Positions 17,352 to 26,496 of a stretch of DNA of 32,690 nt are shown here, one piece after another. The DNA comes from Anaerolineales bacterium (GTDB taxonomy: Bacteria > Chloroflexota > Anaerolineae > Anaerolineales > Villigracilaceae): assembly GCA_021462845.1 (NCBI GenBank), contig JAJTXU010000026.1, positions 1 through 32,690 of the forward strand, in the 5' to 3' direction. The translations under genes and the position numbers were made by a program. Positions within the stretch are counted from its first letter, which is position 1. Each line of letters begins with the position of its first letter. The notes under the pieces were generated by a model. It searched no databases and was not told the origin of the DNA. It worked only from the letters and a program-made list of their open reading frames with translations.

Positions 17352-17495
17352 ATGAAGGATGAATTATTCGACAAGTTGATTGCCAGTGTGCGCGAAGGCG
17401 GCAAAATCCTGCGCGGTAAAGCAAAGCCCTCCCGCGTATTTGTTATTAGAGCATCCAAAAACAGAAAAGCGAGTGCAAAACTTCAACTTGCATAG
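17352..17495 (+). pseudogene. Truncated HTH-type antitoxin (NadS/YiaG-like) N-terminal remnant
   Basis: 47 aa ORF MKDELFDKLIASVREGGKILRGKAKPSRVFVIRASKNRKASAKLQLA*; first ~32 residues resemble the N-terminus of short Xre-type antitoxins, then terminates before any HTH. Confidence 0.5.
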
Positions 17496-17573
17496 AAGCA
17501 CAAACGAATAGTTAGGTAAAACTGGCTGCGGTTAAGTACTACAATCAATCCATCTAATTCACGGAGGTTGACC

Positions 17574-18200
17574 ATGGCGCTGATCCAATTCACCCGTAAC
17601 TACCGCGACCTAAGCACGGATGCAGGTTTCCAGTTCGAGTTCTTCTGCGACCGTTGCGGAAACGGCTACCAGACCGAATTCCAAGCCTCGGCGATGGGAA
17701 CCGCAACCAATATTTTAGATGCCGCAAGCAATCTCTTTGGCGGAGCGCTTGGCAAAGCCGCGAACGTAGCCCGCGGAGTCCGTTCGGCGGGATGGGAGAA
17801 GGCGCACGATAACGCCTTTGCCGAAGCTGTAGAGGAAGCCAAGCCGCACTTCCACAAGTGCAAGCGGTGCGGCAAATGGGTGGACGATGATTGCTGGAAT
17901 AACGGACGTTCCTTGTGTAAAGACTGCGCCCCCGACATGCAGGAAGAGATGTCGTCCATTCAAGTGCAAGCCGCCATACGCGATGCGCAAGAAAAAGCCG
18001 ACACGGTGGATTACGTTTCCGCCGATCAATTCAAACAAACCATTGTGACAACTTGTCCGCATTGCGGCGCGAAAGCGAGCGGCGGAAAATTCTGCCAGGA
18101 GTGCGGCAAACCTCTCGCGGCGGAAAAGTTCTGCAAGAACTGCGGAGCAAAAATGGAAGCAGGCGCAAAATTCTGCGCCGAGTGCGGAACGAAGCAGTAA
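17574..18200 (+). CDS. Zinc-ribbon protein with multiple CxxC pairs
   Basis: GGAGG RBS at ~17562; FFCDRCGNGY, HKCKRCGKWVDDDCW, LCKDCAP, TCPHCGAKA, FCQECGKPL, FCKNCGAKM, FCAECGTKQ. Confidence 0.8.
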   Translation: MALIQFTRNYRDLSTDAGFQFEFFCDRCGNGYQTEFQASAMGTATNILDAASNLFGGALGKAANVARGVRSAGWEKAHDNAFAEAVEEAKPHFHKCKRCGKWVDDDCWNNGRSLCKDCAPDMQEEMSSIQVQAAIRDAQEKADTVDYVSADQFKQTIVTTCPHCGAKASGGKFCQECGKPLAAEKFCKNCGAKMEAGAKFCAECGTKQ

Positions 18201-18217
18201 AACCCGCGTTATCCAAA

Positions 18218-18437
18218 ATCATTAGTGGAAAGTGGAAGGTAGAAAGTAGAAAGTAGAAGGTAGCAAGCATGCCCGAGTTAAGTCGAAGGGTAGCGAGTAG
18301 AATCTACCCACCACTTTCCACTTTCTATCTCGCCCTCCTCAATCCTCTAATCCTCTAATTCTCTGCTCTTCCAGTCTCCAATCTCCAGTCTCCAATCTCT
18401 CCTCCTCATGCCCATCTCTCCCACTTCTCTAATTCTC
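18218..18437. repeat. Composite word-repeat array (GTGGAAAGTAGAAA / CCACTTTCCACTTTC / CAATCCTCTAATTCTC / CAGTCTCCAATCTC)
   Basis: Tandem quasi-periodic words read directly; runs into the start of the 18408 ORF. Confidence 0.85.
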
Positions 18438-18974
18438 GTTTGCCTCTTACCCTCTCCTCGAGATTTGGAAATCGCACGGCTCCTCGGCTGGTATCGAATC
18501 CCACTTCGCACCGCGCCGAAAGTTGTGGCAGTGGATTACCTCGCTTTCTATCAGCCCTCCGCGTTTGGCGATCACAGCGGACAGATCGAATTCATCGCGC
18601 AAGTGAAGGGACACGAACTCACCACGCGCGGCGAACTCCTCAAAGATGAGGCGGATCATCCGCGCGCGAAAGAGGAGTATTTCAAAATTCAACTCGGCGG
18701 GCTCGAGAAATTGAGCGAACCCATCCACTCCGACAAATGGAAGCGTCTCACCTTCCTCTACACAACGGGCGAATATCTGCTCAATGCAAAAATGCTCAAC
18801 GACCTCGTCGTTCAAAGCGAGGAGCGCGACCTGCTGTGGAAGAGTCTGCGCGAACGCGCCGAGAATGAGCAACTCTACAAGGTTGATCTGCCCGAAGCCG
18901 ACATCCCTCCCGATGTGTTGATCGCGTTGTTGGGAATCAAAGAATCGCAGGAACCCTATGGCGACTCTGATTAA
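18408..18974 (+). CDS. Conserved protein of unknown function
   Basis: 188 aa ORF, codon-like composition, 17 bp overlap with the dihydropyrimidinase start; first codons overlap a word-repeat array. Confidence 0.65.
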   Translation: MPISPTSLILVCLLPSPRDLEIARLLGWYRIPLRTAPKVVAVDYLAFYQPSAFGDHSGQIEFIAQVKGHELTTRGELLKDEADHPRAKEEYFKIQLGGLEKLSEPIHSDKWKRLTFLYTTGEYLLNAKMLNDLVVQSEERDLLWKSLRERAENEQLYKVDLPEADIPPDVLIALLGIKESQEPYGDSD

Positions 18975-20370
18975 GAACGGGACTCTCGTCACCGCCGAAA
19001 AAACATTTCAAGCCGATATATTGATTCAGGATGAAAAGATTCATCGCGTCTCTCCGGGACTTGAGGCTGATTCGGCGTTGACGATTGACGCGTCGGGCAA
19101 GCTGATCCTCCCCGGCGGCGTAGACCCGCACGTCCACCTCGACCTCCCCATGTTCGGCACCGTCTCCTCCGACGACCATTACACCGGTCACAAAGCCGCC
19201 GCCTTTGGCGGGACAACTACAGCGATGGACTTTGTAGTTCTGGAAGATAAGGGTTTTAAGTATTCTGTTGACCTCTGGCTCGAAAAATCCCAAAAAGCCG
19301 CGATTGACTATTCCTTCCACATGAACCTCACACAGTTCAACGACAACATCGCCAAACAGATTCCGTCCCTGCGCGAGATGGGAATCCAAACCATCAAAGT
19401 CTTCACCGCCTACAACGGACGCCTCCGCCTCGACGATGGCAGTATCTTCAAAGCCTTGCAGATCGCCCGCGACAATGGAATGTTAGTCATGGCTCACTGC
19501 GAAAACGGAGACGTGATCGAAACGCTGGTCACTCAAGCGCTGATGGCTGATCACCTGACCCCCGAATGGCACGCGCTGACTCGTCTCGCGTGGGGCGCAG
19601 TGGAAGCAACCTTTCGCATGGCGGCGATGGCTCAGCAAGCGGATACGCCCGTCTACATCGTCCACATGAACGCGGGCGGCGAAGTGGACATGCTCAAGTA
19701 CGCCCGCGAGCGCGGCGTCAAAGTGATGGGCGAGACCTGCCCGCAATATTTATTTTTCACGATTGATAACTTGCGTCAGCCCGATGGCGCGAAATGGATC
19801 TGCTCCCCGCCGATGCGAACAAAAGAGGACAACGCGCGCTTGTGGCAAGGATTGACCGAAGGCATCGTGCAAACCGTTGGCACGGATCATTGTCCCTTCT
19901 TCTTTGATGGGACGAAGCCGATTTTGTATGAAGGTGAAAAAATTGCCATCCCCGGCAAGGAATTAGGCAAAGACGATTTCACAAAAATCCCGAACGGACT
20001 ACCCGGGATTCAAGATCGCATGCCCGTGTTATGGACGACAGGAGTCCGCGCTGGGAAAATTACCGCGAATCAATTTGTCGCATACATGTCCACAAACCCC
20101 GCGAAGGTTTTCGGCTTATATCCGCGCAAAGGCGCACTGCTCGAAGGCTCCGATGCCGACGTTGTGATCTGGGACCCCGAAAAGAAAGTGAACTATGGCG
20201 TTGCCACGTCGCATCAACGCACGGACTATAACTTGTATGAAGGCTGGGAATTAACAGGCTACCCCGAAAAAGTCTTCCTGCGAGGCAAATTAATCGTGGA
20301 TGGAAACGAGTGGAAAGGGAAACGAGGGGAGGGTCAGTTTTTGAAAAGAGGGGAAGGTCAAATGATCTAG
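18958..20370 (+). CDS. Dihydropyrimidinase / D-hydantoinase family amidohydrolase
   Basis: LILPGGVDPHVHLDLPMFGTVSSDDHYTGHKAAAFGGTTTAMDFV; MAHCENGD; VYIVHMNAGGE; GETCPQYLFF; GTDHCPFFF; GAKWICSPPMR. Confidence 0.9.
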   Translation: MATLIKNGTLVTAEKTFQADILIQDEKIHRVSPGLEADSALTIDASGKLILPGGVDPHVHLDLPMFGTVSSDDHYTGHKAAAFGGTTTAMDFVVLEDKGFKYSVDLWLEKSQKAAIDYSFHMNLTQFNDNIAKQIPSLREMGIQTIKVFTAYNGRLRLDDGSIFKALQIARDNGMLVMAHCENGDVIETLVTQALMADHLTPEWHALTRLAWGAVEATFRMAAMAQQADTPVYIVHMNAGGEVDMLKYARERGVKVMGETCPQYLFFTIDNLRQPDGAKWICSPPMRTKEDNARLWQGLTEGIVQTVGTDHCPFFFDGTKPILYEGEKIAIPGKELGKDDFTKIPNGLPGIQDRMPVLWTTGVRAGKITANQFVAYMSTNPAKVFGLYPRKGALLEGSDADVVIWDPEKKVNYGVATSHQRTDYNLYEGWELTGYPEKVFLRGKLIVDGNEWKGKRGEGQFLKRGEGQMI

Positions 20371-20372
20371 GA

Positions 20373-20414
20373 GAGAACCCGGATTCCGGCGAGATATCCG
20401 GGTTCTCTTTTAGT
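20373..20414. terminator. Bidirectional terminator hairpin between convergent genes
   Basis: gagaacccggat-tccggcgagat-atccgggttctc followed by tttta. Confidence 0.85.
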
Positions 20415-20421
20415 TGCAATT

Positions 20422-21456
20422 TTAGAAGCCTGATCTCTTTGTGAAGTTCCGCAGTTCCCTCTTTGCGCGATTGATCTGTTTCAAATGAGGTTGCTTTTTG
20501 AGTGTGAATCCCACTTCCTCGGCAACGGGTTGCAGGAGGAGATAGAGCATATCATCTTTGATGAGGATTTCTTTGGGCGGGAGACCCTCCGCTAGTTTCT
20601 CCACGACGATGGCAGGGATGTCAGACCACATATCGTCGATGGAGGGAAGAGGAGTCAGCATGTCAACGCCCACGATCATGCCGCTTTCGTGGTCGGCAAG
20701 CATGAGCATAAATGGGAAGAACGGCCGTTCGTTTCGTTTTTCCTGAACGGGTTCTTCCATCATATAAAAATCAATTTCCAGGGTTAACTTTCCCGGCATC
20801 AAGGCGCGGAGATATTCGAGCGCTTCCTCATTCATCTTGAGGTCGAGTATCTTTTCCTCGCGAAATACGATCTGTTGTACGCTGTCTTCCCACGCGCCGT
20901 TATTTCTTACGCGTACCAGATAGTCCTGGTCAGTTACGGGCGTGAAAAGATTTGGGTTTTCTTTAAAGCGCGGCGCCATTTCCAACACTTGTTCCAAGGC
21001 GCAGATAAGAATCTTCGCTTCATCCCTTTCGATAAACCAGGGGAGGCAACCCGGGCGATAACTGCGGAATTGGGGCCAGGCTTTCGCGCCGCGATATTTG
21101 AGACCCAACTGTTTTATAACATCACGGTCTTCCTTGGCGATTATGTCTCGATCTTCGAAGGATGCCTGCAACTGTGGAAATTGTAATGCGAACTCGGGTG
21201 TGAGTTCGGGTCCTCCTGCGTGCATCTGCCAAAAGCCGCTCAATCCTCGTACTCCCTGATAGACGGCGACGGCAAGATGCTCGCCCAGCGTCCCCATCAC
21301 GCTGATGAATCCTAACTCTCCCGTCTCTGGCATCTGGATACCAAAGATATCGTCCTCCTCCATCCACTCCCAGGGCGCAAGGTCCTTGAGTTGCGCCATT
21401 AGATCGTAAAGTTTTCGCCATTCCTCAAGAGAGGGTGTGTGTTTCATAGTTTCCAT
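20422..21456 (-). CDS. DUF6930/DUF7309-like protein of unknown function
   Basis: 344 aa; LYDLMAQLKDLAPWEWMEEDDIFGIQMPETGELGFISVMGTLGEHLAVAVYQGVRGL pattern; family name from memory, needs a profile search. Confidence 0.6.
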   Translation of the reverse strand: METMKHTPSLEEWRKLYDLMAQLKDLAPWEWMEEDDIFGIQMPETGELGFISVMGTLGEHLAVAVYQGVRGLSGFWQMHAGGPELTPEFALQFPQLQASFEDRDIIAKEDRDVIKQLGLKYRGAKAWPQFRSYRPGCLPWFIERDEAKILICALEQVLEMAPRFKENPNLFTPVTDQDYLVRVRNNGAWEDSVQQIVFREEKILDLKMNEEALEYLRALMPGKLTLEIDFYMMEEPVQEKRNERPFFPFMLMLADHESGMIVGVDMLTPLPSIDDMWSDIPAIVVEKLAEGLPPKEILIKDDMLYLLLQPVAEEVGFTLKKQPHLKQINRAKRELRNFTKRSGF

Positions 21457-21518
21457 TTCATTGCCTCTTTTCCTTTTTGAGCAGATTCTTCAATCGGGCG
21501 CCTGCATACGCCCTTCGT

Positions 21519-21683
21519 TCATCCGGTAGTTGAACTGCTGGCTGAACCCTCCAACAACTCCCTTACCCTCTCATGCCCTGCATACACCCCGCGATACTTT
21601 TCAGGCAACAGCGCCGCGATTCTACACATCACTTCATCTGTCGCTCGTTGAACGGCGGCGATGGTCAATTTGTATAGCGCCAA
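21519..21683 (-). pseudogene. Remnant resembling the C-terminus of a 1-acyl-glycerol-3-phosphate acyltransferase (PlsC-like)
   Basis: Conceptual translation LALYKLTIAAVQRATDEVMCRIAALLPEKYRGVYAGHERVRELLEGSASSSTTG*; TDEVMxxIAALLPxxYRGVYA resembles PlsC-family tails. Confidence 0.4.
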
Positions 21684-21689
21684 ACGATT

Positions 21690-23444
21690 TCATCTCTTCG
21701 CGTGATGCAGACGATCTGTCGCCTCTTCGGTAAGCGGAATATACACTTGAATCCTCGTACCTTTCCCCGGCGCAGAATCGATATTGAGCAAGCCGCTCAC
21801 CAGTTCCGTTCGCTCGCGCAGGTTTACCATTCCCAGACTGCCACGCTTATCGTAGGATCGGTTCACCGATTCGACATCAAAACCCAAGCCGTCGTCCTCG
21901 ATCTCCAGCAATGCGATCCCGGTTTCAAAAGGTCTTAATCGCACCCAAATATGCACCGCGTTGGCATGTTTGCGCGCGTTGTTCGTTGCCTCTTCGATAA
22001 TATAGAAGATCACACCTTGCTTGCCCATCTCCATGTTTTCGAGCATCTTTTCATCGACATTAATGACGACGTTCTGTTGAAATGTCTCACGCATCTTTTC
22101 CGCCATCGCTTCGAGGGCGGCGGTAAGCCCTTGCGACTCAAGGATGAGCGGGCGCAACGTAAACAGCATGTGACGGATCTCCTTTGTGGTGCGATGCGCC
22201 AATTCTTCGATCTTCTTCAACTCATCCGTCGCCTCGTCGACATTTTTCGTCATCATGCGTCGCGCAATATTGATTCGCATCGCCATTGCCGCCACCGATT
22301 GCGTCGGGCCATCATGCAGGTCGCGCGCCAATTTTTTACGCGTCTCCTCCTGCACTTCGACCATGCGTTCTTTTTCCTCCACAAGGTCCTGGTATAACCG
22401 CGCGTTCTGCACCGCGATCACCGCCTGCCTGCCGATAATATCAAGTAAGCCGCGGCGTTCCGGCGTAAAATAATTCTGGTCGGGGTGGGCAAAGAGCATC
22501 ATGCCATACACGTTGAATCCGCTACGGAGGGGAAAGCAATACGCCGCGGTACAGGACCGTAGGGCAATGATACGACCGAGTTCGGGATCATACCCCACGT
22601 CGGTGGAAAGAAGCGGCTCGCCATCATCAAAAATTTTCTTGAGAATACCTTCATTGCCGTGCAGGTTAACGCGCATATCCGCGTTCGTGTACCGCCGCGC
22701 CGAACCGACGCGCAATTCATTCCCGCGAAACAAATAGACGGCGCTCACCAGCCGCTCGTCCAGTTCAGGTTCATCGGGATCGGCGGTAGGATTCAACGCC
22801 GAGTACCCAAGGTCAAGCGCAGAATCGAGCACGCGCTTGTAACTCAGCGTGGCTGTCAGCGTGGAGGTCAATTCATAGATGGCGCGCAGGCGTTCGCTTT
22901 CCATGTTACTGCGGCGCTCCTCCGCGTCCAACCGGGTGCGGCGCTGGAAACGTAAACGCCGCATCAACATCCGTCCCCCCACCCCGCACACCAGCGTAAA
23001 CAACACAGTGAGCGTTAATCCATTTGAAATGGAAAAAGTAAAGCCATTCACAAGCGAAGCGCGCGAAACAAACAACTGCCACGCGATGAACAAGGCGCCC
23101 GCCACCAACGACCCCATGAGTTCAAAATACACCGCGCCGGTGAGAATTGGGTACAACCCGGTCCATATCGAGGCGTTGCCCAGCCCGCCCTGCAAATAGA
23201 AAAATAAGGCGGCGAGCATAAAATCAACAGCCAGCACAATGTACCGATGAAAGCGGATGCGCAAGTTCATCCCCGCCACTATGCTCATGGCAATATTCCA
23301 CAACGCCATTAACAGAACAATAGTCAGCGAAACCGCGTTGATCAAATCGCGCAATCCCAATGACACAAGCAATCCTACCAGCGTCACCCAACGCAGGGAT
23401 ACCGCCAGCCAGTCTGCCACATACGGCGTTTCAAATTTACGCAT
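21690..23444 (-). CDS. Membrane-bound GAF-domain sensor histidine kinase (HisKA_3/NarX-DegS type)
   Basis: N-terminal TM region, GAF-like middle, KLARDLHDGPTQSVAAMAMRINIARRMM H-box, VIFYIIEEATNNARKHANA N-box, DDGLGFD...GSLGMVNLRERTELVSG. Confidence 0.88.
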   Translation of the reverse strand: MRKFETPYVADWLAVSLRWVTLVGLLVSLGLRDLINAVSLTIVLLMALWNIAMSIVAGMNLRIRFHRYIVLAVDFMLAALFFYLQGGLGNASIWTGLYPILTGAVYFELMGSLVAGALFIAWQLFVSRASLVNGFTFSISNGLTLTVLFTLVCGVGGRMLMRRLRFQRRTRLDAEERRSNMESERLRAIYELTSTLTATLSYKRVLDSALDLGYSALNPTADPDEPELDERLVSAVYLFRGNELRVGSARRYTNADMRVNLHGNEGILKKIFDDGEPLLSTDVGYDPELGRIIALRSCTAAYCFPLRSGFNVYGMMLFAHPDQNYFTPERRGLLDIIGRQAVIAVQNARLYQDLVEEKERMVEVQEETRKKLARDLHDGPTQSVAAMAMRINIARRMMTKNVDEATDELKKIEELAHRTTKEIRHMLFTLRPLILESQGLTAALEAMAEKMRETFQQNVVINVDEKMLENMEMGKQGVIFYIIEEATNNARKHANAVHIWVRLRPFETGIALLEIEDDGLGFDVESVNRSYDKRGSLGMVNLRERTELVSGLLNIDSAPGKGTRIQVYIPLTEEATDRLHHAKR

Positions 23445-23507
23445 GTTTCCAATGATACTCGAAAAGTATTAGGATATTTCCGCCCGAGTTTGCAGATAGA
23501 TTACGAA

Positions 23508-24239
23508 CTATGCCTCATACCCCATCTTCAACAAATAGCCGCCCATTTTCTCCTTCAACACCGCCTGCTGTTCGGCAGAATAGGATTCGCGGAAGCGTCC
23601 GATCTTGCCCTTGAAAAAATGCAGACCCTGTTGCCCTTCGCCTTTTTCTGGACGAAAAGCCTCGATCACTTTCTGGACGTCAGCTTGGTTCGCCCGTAGG
23701 CGGAGGAACTCGACCAGTCGAGTTGCCTCGCTGTCGTAATTCGTGAGCAAGTCTTCGTAACGCGCGATGAGCACATTTTTCTCGCGCGTCCACTTCTCCC
23801 AAATGCGGACGTAGTCCATGATGAACGCGAGACTCTTGTCGAAGTCGGTGAGATGCGAGAAGGCGTTGGGTCGTCCCTTTTGTAATGCGCGCTGACCGAA
23901 GTCGAACGCCGAGAGCATGGCGTCGCGGGGGTCGCGATAAATGTAGGTGATGTGAAGCAAGCCCACCCGTTGAAAGAGGCGGCTCGTCGGTGTCGGTCCC
24001 GCGTGCGCTTTGATCACGAACGTGTTGCCCATCAACGCGGGGATGGCAGTCATCCCCAACCGCCGCGCGGACAATACGCCGATGTTGCAATTCACTTCGG
24101 TTAATATTTTTTGTAATTTAAATTTTTCGCGGATGTCGCGCGCGTCGGCGCAACCCGTGGTCTTCATCAGGTCGTGGATGAGGTTGAAGTGCCAACCCGA
24201 ACCCGCGCGCGGCATACCAACTGAAAGAACGATCATCAT
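23508..24239 (-). CDS. Sulfotransferase-domain protein
   Basis: LSVGMPRAGSGWHFNLIHDLMKTTG (PAPS 5'-PSB-like) and ITYIYRDPRDAMLSAFDFG (3'-PB-like), ARYEDLLTN. Confidence 0.8.
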   Translation of the reverse strand: MMIVLSVGMPRAGSGWHFNLIHDLMKTTGCADARDIREKFKLQKILTEVNCNIGVLSARRLGMTAIPALMGNTFVIKAHAGPTPTSRLFQRVGLLHITYIYRDPRDAMLSAFDFGQRALQKGRPNAFSHLTDFDKSLAFIMDYVRIWEKWTREKNVLIARYEDLLTNYDSEATRLVEFLRLRANQADVQKVIEAFRPEKGEGQQGLHFFKGKIGRFRESYSAEQQAVLKEKMGGYLLKMGYEA

Positions 24240-25675
24240 TTCTCCAATTGCTCAGCCGCCGAGGACGGCGTTGGGAGCAAGTCATTTGATTCTAACGCAA
24301 ACGCCATCACACCCGCAAGAATTCCGAGGTTGATCCAAAGATTCGGCGTGGCAAACGAATCTTGCGTAATGTTGTAGATGGCAATTGCGATCCACGAGAA
24401 CAAGCCCGCAATGCCGAGATAACGCGCATAAGAATTTTTATGTTGCATGGCAGTCAGCGAATCAGCGAGAAGTGAAAACAAAAACGCGATGAACAGGATG
24501 AAGCCGATCAATCCTGTTTCAGCAAGCAAACGCGCGTATATGTTCTTCGGATTCGGATAGAGTTTGCTTTCAGGGTTGAGTTGTTTTGCAATTTCAGGGA
24601 CGACCGTCAACGACCAATCGGGGAGATGATCGTACATGTAAAATCCGCTCGCGCCCAAGCCCACGCCGAACACGGGACTCTCCTCATACACGCCCAACGC
24701 GCTGACCAGATACGCTGAGCGCGCGCCCGCCGAATTTTCGACGACGAATTCCTCCACGCTCTCCGCATCCGACTCAAACATGCGGGCGATGTATCCCTTT
24801 TGAGCGAGGAACAATCCCGCGCCGAGGAGCGATGCGATCACGAGAGTCAAAACCCCGAGGCGCAGAATCCAACTTTTAGAAACAAACCACTTCCACGTTG
24901 AGCAAAGTTCGCCACGACCGACGAGTAGAAACGTCAGCACAGTTGCCGCGCCTGCGGTGAGCAATCCGCCGCGTGAGTAGGTGGCGAGAATTAACACGCC
25001 AGCGAATCCCAACAAAATAATTTCAAGCCATTTGAAGCGCGTGACGCGCACGCCCGTCAACAGCGACGCGAACAGCCACGGCAGATACACGGTTGCGATC
25101 TGTCCCGCCAGCCACGCGGGTTCGTACGCCATGCCAGAGACTCGATTCGTCTTCACCAGTTCGCGCATCGAGAAAGCGAGTTGCCAGTGCGTGACAGTAA
25201 CCTTCGGAAGTATCGGCGTATAAAACGCGAGCGCCTGCACGCCGCTCCATGCCACATCTAACGCGAAGCCAGCGAGAATCCATCGCACCGAAAATTTCAG
25301 GTCGTCTTCGTTGCGATTCATCCACACCGCGGCGATGAAAAAGGATATGCCGATGACCAGCGTCGCCCACGCGCGGATAACGCGCCCGAAATATTCCTGT
25401 CCGCGCAAGGGAATCGGATCGAGCCACGCCCCGAAACTGCTGGCCAACAAAACGATCAGCACAAATCCCGCAAGCGGAGTCAACGCCCCCGCGCGCGGAA
25501 ACGATGTTCTTCCACGAAGCCATTGAACCAACAATAACGGCAACAACAACGCAATGGGATAAAACGCCAACGGGCGGACGAGCGTCCCTTCACCCATGCC
25601 GGGGAAATAACGAAAACTCGTGACGGGCAAAGCAATCAATGCTACGCCCCAGAGGAGGCGTGTCAACTTCGCCAC
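24236..25675 (-). CDS. O-antigen ligase/polymerase-like polytopic membrane protein
   Basis: 479 aa, ~12 hydrophobic segments; large loop with VFGVGLGASGFYMYDHLP; NPKNIYARLLAETGLIGFILFIAFL typical of Wzy/WaaL. Confidence 0.78.
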   Translation of the reverse strand: MAKLTRLLWGVALIALPVTSFRYFPGMGEGTLVRPLAFYPIALLLPLLLVQWLRGRTSFPRAGALTPLAGFVLIVLLASSFGAWLDPIPLRGQEYFGRVIRAWATLVIGISFFIAAVWMNRNEDDLKFSVRWILAGFALDVAWSGVQALAFYTPILPKVTVTHWQLAFSMRELVKTNRVSGMAYEPAWLAGQIATVYLPWLFASLLTGVRVTRFKWLEIILLGFAGVLILATYSRGGLLTAGAATVLTFLLVGRGELCSTWKWFVSKSWILRLGVLTLVIASLLGAGLFLAQKGYIARMFESDAESVEEFVVENSAGARSAYLVSALGVYEESPVFGVGLGASGFYMYDHLPDWSLTVVPEIAKQLNPESKLYPNPKNIYARLLAETGLIGFILFIAFLFSLLADSLTAMQHKNSYARYLGIAGLFSWIAIAIYNITQDSFATPNLWINLGILAGVMAFALESNDLLPTPSSAAEQLEK

Positions 25676-25694
25676 AGAGACTCCATGCGTAACG

Positions 25695-25754
25695 ACGTAG
25701 TAGCGACTTCAGTCGCTTTCACGGCAAGTTGACGACTGAAGTCGTCACTACGTG
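25695..25754. repeat. Palindromic dispersed-type repeat
   Basis: cgtagtagcgacttcagtcgc...gacgactgaagtcgtcactacg. Confidence 0.8.
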
Positions 25755-25783
25755 TTTTCCATTCAATGGGAGTCGAGATCACG

Positions 25784-25801
25784 CGACATAAATGTCGCGG
25801 T
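25784..25801. repeat. Short palindrome CGCGACATAAATGTCGCG
   Basis: 8 bp perfect arms around AA. Confidence 0.75.
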
Positions 25802-25811
25802 GCGTGAAACT

Positions 25812-26423
25812 TCATTTTGCTTTACCAAAAAACAAAACCACAAACGCGCTCACGGCAAGAAAACCGATTGCCCCGATCAACAAATATGTGCTTTGCGGCA
25901 AACTCCGCTCGGAGGGTAGATTCTCGACTTGGACTGCCTCAACACGAATAAACGGATTCAACCCATCGGAAGCAGCGACCTTCGCGTTGACTTCATCGGT
26001 GAACAGATGCGCCCACGTGGACGCGATCTGCACCGCTCCCCGCACGGTTGAATCCGTCGCGTAAAAATGCCAGCCGCCCTCCGCGGGTTGACTCAACTCC
26101 AATTTGCCGCGCAGTTCCTCAACGGGAATACCAAACTCAGATGAAAGTTGATCCATCACATCATCAGACCATGCGATGTCTTCGAGTTTGCGCGTCTCGC
26201 GTTCGAGATAATAAAAATATTGGCGGTCTGTGTCTTGCGGGAACGCTTCTTCCAAATTGAAGTCAACGATCACCGTTGCGCGCGCGCGATACGGCGGAGG
26301 CGCCACATAATACACCGCCGCGCCGATCACCGCGCCGAGGATCGCGCCAAGGACCCAAAAGCGCCAGGCTTTTAGCAGTCGAATTAGGTCATTGAGGGAG
26401 GGGGATGATAAAAGAGTCTGCAT
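25812..26423 (-). CDS. Wzz-like chain-length determinant / polysaccharide co-polymerase
   Basis: N-terminal LKAWRFWVLGAILGAVIGAAVYYVAPPPYRARATVIVDF, C-terminal TM LLIGAIGFLAVSAFVVLFFG. Confidence 0.75.
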   Translation of the reverse strand: MQTLLSSPSLNDLIRLLKAWRFWVLGAILGAVIGAAVYYVAPPPYRARATVIVDFNLEEAFPQDTDRQYFYYLERETRKLEDIAWSDDVMDQLSSEFGIPVEELRGKLELSQPAEGGWHFYATDSTVRGAVQIASTWAHLFTDEVNAKVAASDGLNPFIRVEAVQVENLPSERSLPQSTYLLIGAIGFLAVSAFVVLFFGKAK

Positions 26424-26433
26424 GGTTGGTAAT

Positions 26434-26483
26434 CATACTGCGTATTGCGTGCTTCGTATTACGTAATACGTAGTACGAAGTAC
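26434..26483. repeat. Word-repeat array TACTGCGTATTGCGTGCTTCGTATTACGTAATACGTAGTACGAAGTAC
   Basis: Shares words with 9468-9526 and 30938-30963; partly self-complementary. Confidence 0.8.
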
Positions 26484-26496
26484 CTTTTCAATCACG

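Noticed and set aside
20290-20370. C-terminal tail KGKRGEGQFLKRGEGQMI of the hydantoinase as another repeat insertion
   Set aside because: Short imperfect duplication (GAGGGGAGGGTCA / GAGGGGAAGGTCA) only; no matching dispersed copy seen in this window, so not claimed.
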